Shown piece after piece: positions 19,655-29,879 of a stretch of 64,000 nucleotides of DNA (the stretch's first letter is position 1; every line of letters starts with the position of its first letter). Position numbers and translations under genes: made by a program. This DNA comes from Kiritimatiellia bacterium. Its GTDB lineage: Bacteria > Verrucomicrobiota > Kiritimatiellia > SLAD01. The stretch is from positions 1 through 64,000 of the forward strand of contig SLKG01000037.1 in assembly GCA_007134735.1 (NCBI GenBank), read 5' to 3'. Below the pieces are notes generated by a model. It saw only the letters and a list, made by a program, of their open reading frames with translations, did not search any database and had not been told where the DNA came from.

Positions 19655-20638
19655 TCAATCGTAACGAATTCTCGGATCCAATGCGGCCAGCGCAAGGTCG
19701 GATATCAGGGTGCCCAGCACCGTCAACGTGCTCATGATCATAATAAGACTTCCCGCGAGAAACATATCCTGCGTCATCAATGAACTCAGAAGAAGAGGCC
19801 CGATGGTGGGGAGATTGAGCACCACCCCGACGATGGCGTCACCCGAGAAGATCATGGGCAACATCCAGCCGATGGTGCTGATGAAGGGGTTGATGGCGAT
19901 CCGGACGGGGTACTTGAAGATCAGCCGCAAGCTTCCGACGCCCTTGGCCCGGGCCGTGACGACATACGGTTTCTGGAGTTCATCCAGCAGGTTGGCCCGC
20001 ATCACGCGCACCAGGCCCGCCGTGCCGGCCATGCCCACGACCACCATGGGGATCCAGAGATGCTTAAGCAGATCGACGAATTTTCCAAAAGAGAACGGTT
20101 CCCCCATGTATTCCGGCGAGAACAAGCCGCCAATCGTCGTCCCGAAATAGCGGTGCCCCAGATACATGAGTCCCAGTGCGAGCAGAAAATTGGGTGTGGC
20201 CATACCCAGAAAGGCAATGATGGTGAAGGTGTAATCGGACGCGGAATATTGACGGATGGCGGAATAGAAACCAATGGGGAAACCGATGACCCAGGTGAAC
20301 AGAACACAGGAAATTGCAATGAGCACGGTATATCCAAGGCGGTCGTACACGAGGACATTGACGGGTTGTTCCTGGACGATGGAGTAACCGAAATCACCGC
20401 GCAGAAATCCGGTAACCCAGCGAAAATATTGAACGGGCATCGGGTCATCCAGGTGAAAACGCGCGCGCAGGGCGGCGATTTGCGCCTCGGAAACCTCCGC
20501 TCCTTCGGCGTGCAGTTCCGCAAGACGGGACGTAATGGCGTCACCGGGCGGCAGCTGGATCAGAAAGAATACCAGCATGGAGATCGCCACCAGGGTGGGG
20601 ATCATCACCATCAAACGTCTTAGAATAAAGTGTACCAT
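19655..20638 (-). CDS. oppB: Peptide ABC transporter permease (OppB/DppB)
   Basis: MVHFILRRLMVMIPTLVAISMLVFFLIQLPPGD; DELQKPYVVTARAKGVG EAA-like loop. Confidence 0.92.
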   Translation of the reverse strand: MVHFILRRLMVMIPTLVAISMLVFFLIQLPPGDAITSRLAELHAEGAEVSEAQIAALRARFHLDDPMPVQYFRWVTGFLRGDFGYSIVQEQPVNVLVYDRLGYTVLIAISCVLFTWVIGFPIGFYSAIRQYSASDYTFTIIAFLGMATPNFLLALGLMYLGHRYFGTTIGGLFSPEYMGEPFSFGKFVDLLKHLWIPMVVVGMAGTAGLVRVMRANLLDELQKPYVVTARAKGVGSLRLIFKYPVRIAINPFISTIGWMLPMIFSGDAIVGVVLNLPTIGPLLLSSLMTQDMFLAGSLIMIMSTLTVLGTLISDLALAALDPRIRYD

Positions 20639-20685
20639 GATTGTCCTACTGATCAGGACCGGGTTCCCGGTTCCTGTGTACTATC

Positions 20686-22767
20686 TCATTCCTCCGCCTC
20701 CAAATACCAGCTTTCCGCATAATAGGGTGTAGTCCATCGGTTATCCCAGCCCCAATACCCCCGCGTCGGGACATTGCGCAGCCGGGTGCTGACCACGAGA
20801 GGTTGGGGCGCGAGGCCCACGGTGCCGATGACCCACAGATTCTCCGCCTGGGCGCCCAGGATTTTTCTCCCCAGTTCGAGGCGGCGCTCCGGATCCATGC
20901 TCATTCGGAATTCCCGATACCAATCCAGAACCTGGCGGGCTTCCGGAATCGGTTCCTCCCCGCTTTCGCCGTCGGACCGATACCATTCGACCCAGAGCGG
21001 CCAGATGCTGACTTGCCAATCCCTCAAAATCGGAACAAACCAGATGGGCTCGGTCGTGAACAGAATGTCGGTAGTCCGGTCCGCGTGCCAGAGCGTGGCC
21101 TCCATCATATTGCCCACGGAACGCGAATGTTGAAGAGAGGCGCTGATTTCGCGCAGACTGACATGTATGCCGATATCGCGCCAATGGGCCGTCACCAGTT
21201 CCATGGTCTCCATCTTGGGTGTTTCCAGTGCCAGCCATTCCAGCGTGATGTTCAAGGGACGGCCATTGGGGCGGTTGCGGCGGCCGTCCCCGGTCTGATC
21301 GACCAGGCCCATTTCGTCCAGGAGCCGGTTGGCTTCCTCCGGGTCATAGTACGCATAAGCGCTCGCGAATTCCTCGTCGAAGAAGATGCTGGACGAACTG
21401 ACCGTCGCCTGGCGTGGGGTGGCCCGGCCGAAATAGATCACCTCGTTGATTTCATCGCGATCGATGGCGATGGACAGGGCCCGGCGGAATCGCACATCGC
21501 GGAAGATTTCCCGCAGCACCGGATCGGGCGTGGTCAGGTTGAACTGGAGTATCACGTCCGACGCGTGGAGGCGGTTCCAGATAAAGGTTTCGTGTTTGCC
21601 GGCCGTTTCACCGAGCTTGAACAACGGGATGTCCGATGTCCGTAATCGCATGCCTTCAACCGTGATTTCGCCCGTGCCGGCCCGCGCGGTGAGCACTTCC
21701 TCGTCCAGGTCCTTGTGCATTTCAAAACGATCGATATACGGCAACTGGCGTCCTTCCGGATCGACTTTCGGGTAGTAGGGATTGCGCTCGAAGACGTCCA
21801 CCTGCATGGTGATGGATTTGAGACGGAAAGGGGTAATGACCGGGGTGCCCAGCACTTCCCGGGAATGGCGGCCGCCGTACACGCTCCAGAAATAGCCGAT
21901 CCAGTCCTGGTAACCCAATTGCCGTGCCCGGGCGCGCAATTCCTGGCGCTCGACAAAGTCAACATGATGATGCTTGAGGAAGTGTCGCGGCGCCACGTAG
22001 CGCTCGCTGACATGCGCCAGGTGTTCCCGGATGAAGGGTTGCGGTGTTTCGAAACGGTACTGGAACGTGGTCTCATCGATTACAATGCACTCGGCCTCGT
22101 TCAAGGGAGCCGGTTGTATCGGCGTTAATTCTTCATTTCTAAAAACATGGTCAAAATAGAATTTGAAATCAGCGGACGTGTACGGGTGCCCGTCCGACCA
22201 TTTCAGCCCTTCGCGGAGCTTGATGGTGGCGACGCGCCCGTCTTCGCTCACCTCCACCGATTCGGCCAGATTGGGAATGGCGCGTCGGGATTCCGGCCCG
22301 ATGCGCAACAGGGATTCCGGTGGATTCAGAATCCAATGATCCACCACCGTGGCCGTGCCGCCGTATCGCCCGACACCTTCATAGGGATGAATGACAATGG
22401 GATCGACGGGCAGTCGCTCTTCCACGGGCGGCAGTTCTCCTCGCTCGACGAGTTCCTTGAGCATCGGCGCTTCCTGGAAGGCGGTAATGCCCATTTCCGA
22501 CGCCGTCCGGGGCGGCTTGAACCATTCCGCCGGCCATGAATCCGGGGGAATCGAGCCGTCCGGTTCCGTGGCGGGCATTGGGTCGGAACGGCGTTCAAAC
22601 TCCACGCGGGGCGGTTCGGCAACCCGGTCCAATAACCATCCCAGAAACCAGATAGCGGCGATCAACAGGATAATCGCTTGAACCGCACCGCGCATTCGTT
22701 CCCAGAGGGATTGTGAACCGCGTGGACCGACGGGTTTGCGTTTCTTCTTTTCTCGTTTCCTGAACAT
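20686..22767 (-). CDS. Peptide ABC transporter substrate-binding protein (SBP family 5) with N-terminal TM anchor
   Basis: SBP_5 motifs (LREGLKWSDGHPYTSADFKFYFDHVF; RFRRALSIAIDRDEINEV); starts MFRKREKKKRKPVG with TM QAIILLIAAIWFLGWLL. Confidence 0.88.
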   Translation of the reverse strand: MFRKREKKKRKPVGPRGSQSLWERMRGAVQAIILLIAAIWFLGWLLDRVAEPPRVEFERRSDPMPATEPDGSIPPDSWPAEWFKPPRTASEMGITAFQEAPMLKELVERGELPPVEERLPVDPIVIHPYEGVGRYGGTATVVDHWILNPPESLLRIGPESRRAIPNLAESVEVSEDGRVATIKLREGLKWSDGHPYTSADFKFYFDHVFRNEELTPIQPAPLNEAECIVIDETTFQYRFETPQPFIREHLAHVSERYVAPRHFLKHHHVDFVERQELRARARQLGYQDWIGYFWSVYGGRHSREVLGTPVITPFRLKSITMQVDVFERNPYYPKVDPEGRQLPYIDRFEMHKDLDEEVLTARAGTGEITVEGMRLRTSDIPLFKLGETAGKHETFIWNRLHASDVILQFNLTTPDPVLREIFRDVRFRRALSIAIDRDEINEVIYFGRATPRQATVSSSSIFFDEEFASAYAYYDPEEANRLLDEMGLVDQTGDGRRNRPNGRPLNITLEWLALETPKMETMELVTAHWRDIGIHVSLREISASLQHSRSVGNMMEATLWHADRTTDILFTTEPIWFVPILRDWQVSIWPLWVEWYRSDGESGEEPIPEARQVLDWYREFRMSMDPERRLELGRKILGAQAENLWVIGTVGLAPQPLVVSTRLRNVPTRGYWGWDNRWTTPYYAESWYLEAEE

Positions 22768-22812
22768 GTAAGAACGTTTCCTTGCTGACAACCATCCGGC
22801 CGGCGCGCTCGA

Positions 22813-22946
22813 CTCGACAGGACCCCGCACATGCGGGGCAAGCTCGAACGCTGTTCTCGCCCTGTCTCGTGCTGGCGCACTCGACAGAACCCCGCACATG
22901 CGGGGCAAGCTCGAACGTTGTTCTCGCCCTGTCTCGTGCTGGCGCA
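22813..22946. repeat. Two tandem 67-bp units abutting the tRNA-Arg 3' end
   Basis: ctcgacag at 22813, 22880 and 22947 (67-bp spacing); each unit holds ccccgcacatgcgggg and a copy of the tRNA 3' acceptor strand. Confidence 0.85.
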
Positions 22947-23016
22947 CTCGACAGGACTCGAACCTGTAACCCTCTGATCCGAAGTCAGATGCTCTATCCA
23001 ATTGAGCTACGAGTGC
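22940..23016 (-). tRNA. tRNA-Arg (anticodon UCG), CCA encoded
   Basis: GCACTCG-TA-GCTC...GAGC-A-TCTGA-CTTCGGA-TCAGA-GGGTT-ACAGG-TTCGAGT-CCTGT-CGAGTGC-G-CCA; all stems pair. Confidence 0.95.
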
Positions 23017-23152
23017 CTCAATACTCGGCCGTAGTATGATTTCCAGCGAATGCGATGTCAAATCGTGTTATCAATGTCTTTGCGCCCGTGCCGCCCCGGT
23101 TCCGGGGCGCGATGGCGCTCCCGCGGAGGGCCCAATTCTTTTCTCCGTGATC

Positions 23153-23845
23153 TTACCCGTTCGCCATCAAACACTTTTCCATCGCCGCGTGTAGTTCCCG
23201 CAGCGATTCGAATACCGGCACGCCACAGGCTCCCAGGCGGTCGCGGTGCTGATTCCCGGCCGCCACCAGTGCGCATTGAGCCCCCATGGCGCGCGCCACC
23301 TCGTAATCGTGTTCGGTGTCGCCGATCATCAGGATTTCCTTCGGGGCGTATCCGGTGGAGGCCGCCCACGCCCGGCCCTTGTCCAGTTTGCCCGCCGCGT
23401 AATGATCGTCATTGCCGATGACGTCATCGAAATAATGGCGTACGCCGAAATGTGCAAGCAGGGTTTCCAGCGTCTCGTGTTTATAGGCCGACAGAACCGA
23501 TTGACGTATTCCGGCGCGATATATCGCATCCAGGAGTTCCGTGGCATGGGGGTGTAATCCGCTTTCCAGTCGCCGCCGTTCGTATTCAAGAATGAATTCC
23601 GTGCCGACTTCCGCGAACGATTCCCGGGCCAGGTCCACGCCGGCCGCCCGGTAGAAGTTTTCGACCGGAAATCCGAATGTGTGCAGATAGCGGGCCATGG
23701 TCAATGCGGGCAATCCGCGCCGTTGCAACATGTTGTTGAACACATCGAGACACAACGCCGCGTCATCAAACAACGTACCGTTCCAGTCCCAGGCGATATG
23801 CCGGATCGGTGCGGCGAATGCGAATTTGGAATCGGTATCTTGCAT
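23153..23845 (-). CDS. HAD-family hydrolase, phosphoglycolate-phosphatase-like
   Basis: HIAWDWNGTLFDDAALCL motif I; LSAYKHETLETLLAHFGV; EILMIGDTEHDYEVARAMGA motif IV. Confidence 0.88.
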   Translation of the reverse strand: MQDTDSKFAFAAPIRHIAWDWNGTLFDDAALCLDVFNNMLQRRGLPALTMARYLHTFGFPVENFYRAAGVDLARESFAEVGTEFILEYERRRLESGLHPHATELLDAIYRAGIRQSVLSAYKHETLETLLAHFGVRHYFDDVIGNDDHYAAGKLDKGRAWAASTGYAPKEILMIGDTEHDYEVARAMGAQCALVAAGNQHRDRLGACGVPVFESLRELHAAMEKCLMANG

Positions 23846-23907
23846 GTATTTAAGTAGTCCATGCTATAATGGAAAACGTGATGGAACAAGGGTTGGAGGA
23901 ATAATCC

Positions 23908-25779
23908 ATGAACCAACAACCACATGACCCTATACCGAAACCCATTTACTGGGACCCCTCCGCGACCCCGCCGGATGTGGCCGGCGCACTGGATGCGCTG
24001 GCCGAAGAATATCCCCTGGCGGCCGGGGAGGGCCCGTCTTCCGGCGCGTTACGGCGCGTCACCTTTGAGCCGGGATTCGGGGATTCCGGCGTAGATGTCT
24101 CGGAGGAGGGCGCCCGCACCGTAATCCGGTACGGCCGTTTGGCCGACGCGTTGCGCGGAGTCGGAGGGCTCTTGTCGGGCCTCGCGCGCCGGGAAGGCAC
24201 CTCGTTTCAATCCTTGGGGCTGATGCTCGATTGCTCGCGCAATGCGGTGATGAAGCCCGAACACGTGCAACGCTGGATGCGGCGTATGGCTTTGCTGGGA
24301 TACAACCGGCTTATGCTCTACACCGAAGACACCTATGCCCTGCCCGGAGAAGACTATTTCGGGTATTTGCGCGGGGGCTATACGGAGGATGAACTGAAAC
24401 AGTTGGATGCGTACGCGTCGCGCCTGGGCATCGAACTGATCGGATGCATCCAGACGCTCGGGCATCTCGAACAGATGTTGAAATGGTCCGCCTACGCCGA
24501 CATCAGGGATACGGCGTCCGTATTATTGGTGGATGAAGACCGGACCTATGAATTGATTGAAAAGATGATTGCGCGGTGCGCGGATTGTTATCGGTCCCGC
24601 CGCTTGCATGTGGGGATGGACGAAGCGCACGGTCTGGGGCGCGGCCGCTTCATGGACCGGCACGGATACGAACGCGCGTACGATTTGTTCAACCGGCACT
24701 TGAAACGCGTATGCGGAATCTGCCGGCGCCACGGCCTGGAGCCCATGATCTGGTCCGACATGTTTTTCCGCATGGGCAATTCCCGGCAAAGTTATTACGA
24801 CCCGGAAACCGTCATACCCGACGAGGTCAAGCAGGGCATTCCGAAAGACGTTCGGCTCGTATATTGGGACTATGAACACGAGGAGCCGGCTTTCTATGAG
24901 GACTGGATCGCGCGTCATCGCGCGTTGGGGTTCGAGCCGGTCATGGCGTCCGGCCTTCATATCTGGGGGGCGCATCTGTGGTATGGGCATGATACCACGA
25001 CGCGCCGCATGCTTCCGTGTGTGAGCGCCTGCCGCAACGCCGGTGTCCAGGATATCTTCTTCACGTTGTGGGGCGACGACGGCGCCTATGCGGAATACGA
25101 TTCCGCGTTGGCGGGCGTGGTCCTGGCGGCGGAAAGCGCGTATGGGGGCGATGCCGGCGGGGAAGAAGTGGCCGCGCAATTCGCCGCCGTATGCGGCGCC
25201 GATTTCAAGGCCGTACTACAGGGCGCGGACATTCAGAAACGCATCCGGGCGGGATTACTGCTCTGGGACGATCCCCTGTTGAAGATCTACTGGAAGAATG
25301 AACGGCTTCAAACCCAACGCATCTGGGACCGGGTGTTGCGGGATTACAACGGATTGTTGCGGCGATTAAAGCCGTTCCGGGACCTGACGGAGCCGGTCGA
25401 CTTTCACCATATAGGCACCGTCCTCACTTTTCTGCGCGACAAGATCAAGGTTCAACTCGCCGTGGAGCAGGCGTATGCCGCCCGGGATGCCGAGGCATTG
25501 TTTTCCGCGTGCCGGAAAGCCCGTCGCATGGCGCGCCGCACCGACGACTTGGAACAGACCTTCCGGCGGCAATGGATGCGCCGCAACAAACCGCATGGGT
25601 TCGAGACCATCCAGATCCGGCTGGGGGGACAGCGTCAGCGCTGGCGGGAACTGGCCGCGCGGTTGGAGGAGCTTACGGAAGGCCGAATCGACGCCATTCC
25701 CGAGCTTGACGAAACCCCGGCTGCTCCCATCACCCTGCTGTCCCGCTGGCGCGATATCGCGGGAGGAGGGATTGTGTGA
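23908..25779 (+). CDS. GH20-like glycoside hydrolase (beta-hexosaminidase-like)
   Basis: LMLDCSRNAVMKPEHVQRWMRRMALLGYNRLMLYTEDTY; HVGMDEAHGLGRG resembles the GH20 H-x-G-x-D-E motif. Confidence 0.83.
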   Translation: MNQQPHDPIPKPIYWDPSATPPDVAGALDALAEEYPLAAGEGPSSGALRRVTFEPGFGDSGVDVSEEGARTVIRYGRLADALRGVGGLLSGLARREGTSFQSLGLMLDCSRNAVMKPEHVQRWMRRMALLGYNRLMLYTEDTYALPGEDYFGYLRGGYTEDELKQLDAYASRLGIELIGCIQTLGHLEQMLKWSAYADIRDTASVLLVDEDRTYELIEKMIARCADCYRSRRLHVGMDEAHGLGRGRFMDRHGYERAYDLFNRHLKRVCGICRRHGLEPMIWSDMFFRMGNSRQSYYDPETVIPDEVKQGIPKDVRLVYWDYEHEEPAFYEDWIARHRALGFEPVMASGLHIWGAHLWYGHDTTTRRMLPCVSACRNAGVQDIFFTLWGDDGAYAEYDSALAGVVLAAESAYGGDAGGEEVAAQFAAVCGADFKAVLQGADIQKRIRAGLLLWDDPLLKIYWKNERLQTQRIWDRVLRDYNGLLRRLKPFRDLTEPVDFHHIGTVLTFLRDKIKVQLAVEQAYAARDAEALFSACRKARRMARRTDDLEQTFRRQWMRRNKPHGFETIQIRLGGQRQRWRELAARLEELTEGRIDAIPELDETPAAPITLLSRWRDIAGGGIV

Positions 25780-25919
25780 GCCGGGGGAGAATGACCTCTG
25801 CGCTTGACTATCGCCGCCGGGGGGCGGATTAATAGGAGCGCACAAGGCACGCCGCGCGACAGCCCTCCGGCTTCTCGCGTGGCGGGCATGATGTTGGAGC
25901 GTGTTTTGGAACCCGCTCT

Positions 25920-25993
25920 CGGGGCGTAGCGCAGCCTGGTAGCGCGTCAGCTTTGGGAGCTGAAAGTCGCCGGTTCAAATCCGGCCGCCCCGA
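25920..25993 (+). tRNA. tRNA-Pro (anticodon UGG), CCA not encoded
   Basis: CGGGGCG-TA-GCGC...-TCAGC-TTTGGGA-GCTGA-...-GCCGG-TTCAAAT-CCGGC-CGCCCCG-A. Confidence 0.95.
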
Positions 25994-26005
25994 TAGCGGG
26001 TTTCA

Positions 26006-26096
26006 TGGCGGAGAGGGAGGGATTCGAACCCCCGAGACGCTCATCACGTCTACGCGAACTCCAATCGCGCGCATTAGTCCACTCTGCCACCTCTCC
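26006..26096 (-). tRNA. tRNA-Ser (anticodon GGA), CCA encoded
   Basis: GGAGAGG...CGCGA-TTGGAGT-TCGCG, long variable arm, GGGGG-TTCGAAT-CCCTC-type T arm, CCTCTCC-G-CCA. Confidence 0.94.
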
Positions 26097-26174
26097 CCGG
26101 GGATTCCGTAATTTGCCTGTGACGCCGTGTTCTGTCAACCTCCGGGCGGGCGGGGCGTTCGTTCCCGGAACGCA

Positions 26175-27950
26175 TTATCGTGCCCGGTTCTTTTTTAGCC
26201 GGTGAAAGAAATTCCGCCATTCATCCGAGAGTTCGGTGTCGTCGGAAATGTGCGGGCCGATGTCTTCAAGCGCCTTGAGCAACGCCCCGAAAATGGCATT
26301 GGTTTGAAGGTATATCCGGTTTTTGGGCAGGATTTCGCGCATGCGCGCTTCGGTGATCACGCGGGTCGACTGCGGTTGTATGCCGCACAGGTACAACGTT
26401 CCCCCGTTGCGATCAAAGGCCCGGGCAAAATCGAACAGGGCGCTCCAGCAGGAGGAATCAATGGAATGCGCACGGCGCAGCCGCAAAAGCAGATGACGGG
26501 GCTGTTGTTCCCGGGCAATTTCATTCAACTGGGCGCGCAGTTCGTGCGCCACCCCGAAGAACAGATTGCCCGATACGCTCATGGCCACGACATCGCTTTT
26601 GTCGTGACGCGTCAGCGGCGCATACGGGCGCTCTTCAAACCCGCCCCCCGGCAGCGGGATCAGCTCCACCATGTGGAGTTCGCAGGCGCGATTCAGAAAG
26701 ATGATCATGGACGCCAGGATGCCCGCAAATATTCCGTATTCAATGCGGCCGAAAACCGTGACGGCAAACGTCAGTACAAGGACGAATAAATCGGCGCGGG
26801 ATGTGGCCCGGACCTGTCGGATGCGTGACGGGTCAATGAGCCGTGTGCCGAGAAACAACAGCAGCCCGGCCAGCGCCGTTACGGGAATGCGATTGAGCAG
26901 ACCGGGAATCAGGACGATCAGCAGCGCGGTATGCAGGCCGAACGCAATATTGGCCATGCGCGAGCGCGCACCGCATTGTGCCAGCAGGGTGGATCGCACA
27001 AAGGAACCCGAACCCGGAAAACACTGAAAGAAAGCGGCCACGATCTGGCTGACACCCTGGCCGAAGAAATCCTGGTTGAAGTTCACGTGACGCCCTGTGC
27101 GAAGCGCCAGGTACTGCCCGACAACGGCGGCTTCGATCAGGCCGATGACGGAAATCGCCAAAGCCAGGGGAATCAGCGCCGGTATTTCGGCCCGTGCTAT
27201 TCCGGGAAAAGCCGGCGCGGGCAGGGTGCGCGTTAACGGGGCGATATCCTGGACCAACGCTACGCCGCTGTCTTCTCCCAGCACGAAAACGATTGCGGTC
27301 GCCGAGAGAATGACGATCAACGCCGCCGGCAGGCGCCGGGCGTACCGGTTCAGCGCTACCATCAATCCAAAAGCGCCCAAACCCACGATGAAGGTCGCAA
27401 CGTGCAGGTCCGGCGTTTGAATAATGACATCCGTAAATCGCCGGATAAACCATCGATGCGTGGAGGCATCCACGCCGAACAGGTGATGGAGCTGTCCGAA
27501 AGCGATCAGTACGCCGGCCCCGACCATGAATCCGAGGAACGCCGGTTCCGGCACAAACCGGACCAGCGCGCCCATTCTCAGCAGCCCCATGAGCAGGCGA
27601 AATATGCCCACCAACAGGGCCAGGGTGAACACGACGGAAAACAGATCGGGATGCGACGCGAGCGGCACGGCCACCGCCGCGGTCAGCAGGGCGGCGGAAT
27701 TGGTCGGGCCCGTGTTCAGCAGTCCGGAATGACAGAACAGGGCCGCGGTAATGGACATGACAATGGCCGTATAGAGTCCGTACGCAGGCGGCAGTCCGGC
27801 CAGCACCGCGTAGGCCATGACCTGTGGAATGGCGAAAATCGCCACGGTCAACCCGGCCAGCAGGTCCAGGCGCAGGGACCCGACACCGTAATGACGCCAA
27901 TCCGGACGCCAGGCCCGAAGAAGGACCCGGTTCTGAAAGGGATGGATCAT
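26175..27950 (-). CDS. SulP-family anion permease with STAS domain
   Basis: LRLDLLAGLTVAIFAIPQVMAYAVLAGLPPAYGLYTAIV; C-term RRAHSIDSSCWSALFDFARAFDRNGGTLYLCGIQ. Confidence 0.92.
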   Translation of the reverse strand: MIHPFQNRVLLRAWRPDWRHYGVGSLRLDLLAGLTVAIFAIPQVMAYAVLAGLPPAYGLYTAIVMSITAALFCHSGLLNTGPTNSAALLTAAVAVPLASHPDLFSVVFTLALLVGIFRLLMGLLRMGALVRFVPEPAFLGFMVGAGVLIAFGQLHHLFGVDASTHRWFIRRFTDVIIQTPDLHVATFIVGLGAFGLMVALNRYARRLPAALIVILSATAIVFVLGEDSGVALVQDIAPLTRTLPAPAFPGIARAEIPALIPLALAISVIGLIEAAVVGQYLALRTGRHVNFNQDFFGQGVSQIVAAFFQCFPGSGSFVRSTLLAQCGARSRMANIAFGLHTALLIVLIPGLLNRIPVTALAGLLLFLGTRLIDPSRIRQVRATSRADLFVLVLTFAVTVFGRIEYGIFAGILASMIIFLNRACELHMVELIPLPGGGFEERPYAPLTRHDKSDVVAMSVSGNLFFGVAHELRAQLNEIAREQQPRHLLLRLRRAHSIDSSCWSALFDFARAFDRNGGTLYLCGIQPQSTRVITEARMREILPKNRIYLQTNAIFGALLKALEDIGPHISDDTELSDEWRNFFHRLKKNRAR

Positions 27951-28030
27951 GGCGGTATTATAGGGTACCGGACAGGAGAATGGGAGCGCGAAAAAACGGT
28001 ATGTGTGCGAACGGCGCCTTCCGAACCCGT

Positions 28031-29515
28031 TCACAGGGCGTTCAGCAATCCCGTCGCCTCATTAAATTCATTGATTAACGCGTCCCATTCGCGGACCTGT
28101 TCCGCCGAGAACAGTTCCTTCCAGAAATCCTCGTCCCAGAGCCGGTTCAGGTCGTCGGAGGATTTGCCCTGCTGTTCCACCCAGGTGAAATACTTGAAGT
28201 TGTGCAGGGCCTTGCGATCGAAATACGTCAGTTCGCGCACGTAGTCCGGCGTCATGCCGGCGAGATAGCGTTCGAAATGGCCAATGGCCGTTTCGGTCTT
28301 GTACGCCCCGTGCTGTTCGCGCATTTCGTCCATGCGTGAGTTGTACAACTCCATGGAATCCGTCAGCGGCAGAAAGATCACGTCCCGCGAATCCATGTCA
28401 TAGTATTTCGCTGTTTTAACGGCGGCAACCAGGTTGCAGATACAGGAAATACCCAGCCGGTCGAGGCGCTTGACGGTTTCCTCGTCCACGCCGCGTTTAA
28501 CGAGGTATTCCCGGCCCGCGGATTCGTTGAACAGGCGCATCAATTGCATGGTTTGCTCATCGTCCACGGCGATGACCATGTCCGTGTTGCGCACGTTGTG
28601 AATCCACGGAATGTGCTTATCGCCGATGCCTTCGATCCGGTGCGCTCCGAACCCGAACTGGTACAGGGTCGGGCATTGCAGGGCTTCCACGGCCACGACT
28701 CGAATCGAAGGGTGGCGGGTCCGCAGGAAATCACCGGCCGCGATGGTGCCGGCTGAACCCGTCGCACTGATGAAGGCCGACAGGCGACTGCGATCGTTCT
28801 TGTAGTGGTTCTCGTAAATCTCGTCGATGACGCCGCCGGTCATGTTGTAATGCCACACGGAATTCCCGAATTCATCGAACTGGTTGAAGATCACAATCTG
28901 GTCCCCGCGTTCGCGCCGCAGTTCCCAGCATTTATCGTAGATCTCCTTTACATTCGATTCGGTGCCGGGGGTGCCGATGATTTCGTCCGTGCCGATTTCC
29001 CTCAACCACTCAAAGCGTTCCCGGCTCATGCCCTCGGGGAGTATGGCCACAGCGGGGCAATCGAGCAGGGCGCAATCGTAGGCGCCGCCCCGGCAATAGT
29101 TTCCCGTGGACGGCCAGACGGCCTTTTGTGTCGTCGGATCGAAGTTGCCGGATACCAGCCGCGGCACCAGGCATCCGTAGGCGGCGCCGACTTTGTGGGC
29201 GCCGGTGGGAAACCATTTGCCGATCAGGCCGACGATCCGCGCTTCAACACCGGTCAACTCGGGAGGGAATTCAAGCCAGTTGCCTTCCCCGAACCCGCCG
29301 CCGGAGAGCGTGGGCTCGTTTTTCCAGGTAATCCGGAACAGGTTCAGCGGGTTGATATCCCAGAGTCCGACCTCCTTCAGCTTGTCCTTGATTTTTTCGG
29401 GTATTTTGGAGGGATCCCGCTGTTGTTCGAACGTTGGAAGAATCACGCCCCGTTCACGGGCTCGTTCGATGGATTTTTGCAACACGTCCTGGTTGATGGA
29501 TTCAATGATCTTCAT
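28031..29515 (-). CDS. PLP-dependent fold-type II (cysteine-synthase-like) enzyme
   Basis: GKWFPTGAHKVGAAYG (PLP lysine region), WPSTGNYCRGGAYDCALL, ISATGSAGTIAAGDFL phosphate-binding loop. Confidence 0.8.
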   Translation of the reverse strand: MKIIESINQDVLQKSIERARERGVILPTFEQQRDPSKIPEKIKDKLKEVGLWDINPLNLFRITWKNEPTLSGGGFGEGNWLEFPPELTGVEARIVGLIGKWFPTGAHKVGAAYGCLVPRLVSGNFDPTTQKAVWPSTGNYCRGGAYDCALLDCPAVAILPEGMSRERFEWLREIGTDEIIGTPGTESNVKEIYDKCWELRRERGDQIVIFNQFDEFGNSVWHYNMTGGVIDEIYENHYKNDRSRLSAFISATGSAGTIAAGDFLRTRHPSIRVVAVEALQCPTLYQFGFGAHRIEGIGDKHIPWIHNVRNTDMVIAVDDEQTMQLMRLFNESAGREYLVKRGVDEETVKRLDRLGISCICNLVAAVKTAKYYDMDSRDVIFLPLTDSMELYNSRMDEMREQHGAYKTETAIGHFERYLAGMTPDYVRELTYFDRKALHNFKYFTWVEQQGKSSDDLNRLWDEDFWKELFSAEQVREWDALINEFNEATGLLNAL

Positions 29516-29645
29516 GAGCGCCTCGTATGCGTATGTGATTGAATCGTAAATCGTAGCGAATTCGGGTGGGAACGTCAATGACCGGGCGGTGCAACAAGCA
29601 GATAGGCACGACCCGGAATAATCTATCCTTTTATTCATTTCTTCC

Positions 29646-29800
29646 GGAGGGGCGCGCTTTCGCGCGTCCAGGTCACGCAGAAGCGTGCCCCTCCAGAAGA
29701 AGGCGCCCGGATAAACAAGAACCTGGAGGGTCACGCTTCCGCGTGACCCGGATACGCGGACCTCGCATGGGCGGGCAAAAGTCGTGCCCCTCCAGCGAGC
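29646..29800. repeat. REP family 2 hairpins (ggaggggcRcgctt-cgcg)
   Basis: Arms 29646-29664 and 29676-29694 pair; a second copy lies at about 29728-29800; related copy at 45708-45760. Confidence 0.75.
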
Positions 29801-29879
29801 GCCCATGGGACACCTCCAAGCCGGGCGGGTCGGCCTATGATTTTTTTGCCTATCGGAAATCAGGTGGTATGCTGTTGCC

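Noticed and set aside
22940-23016. Integrated element at tRNA-Arg
   Set aside because: No integrase or phage/ICE gene nearby; only the 67-bp repeats, reported separately as a finding.
22782-23039. ORF 85 aa (+) MLTTIRPARSTRQDPAHAGQ...
   Set aside because: Antisense translation of the 67-bp repeat and tRNA-Arg; not a plausible protein.
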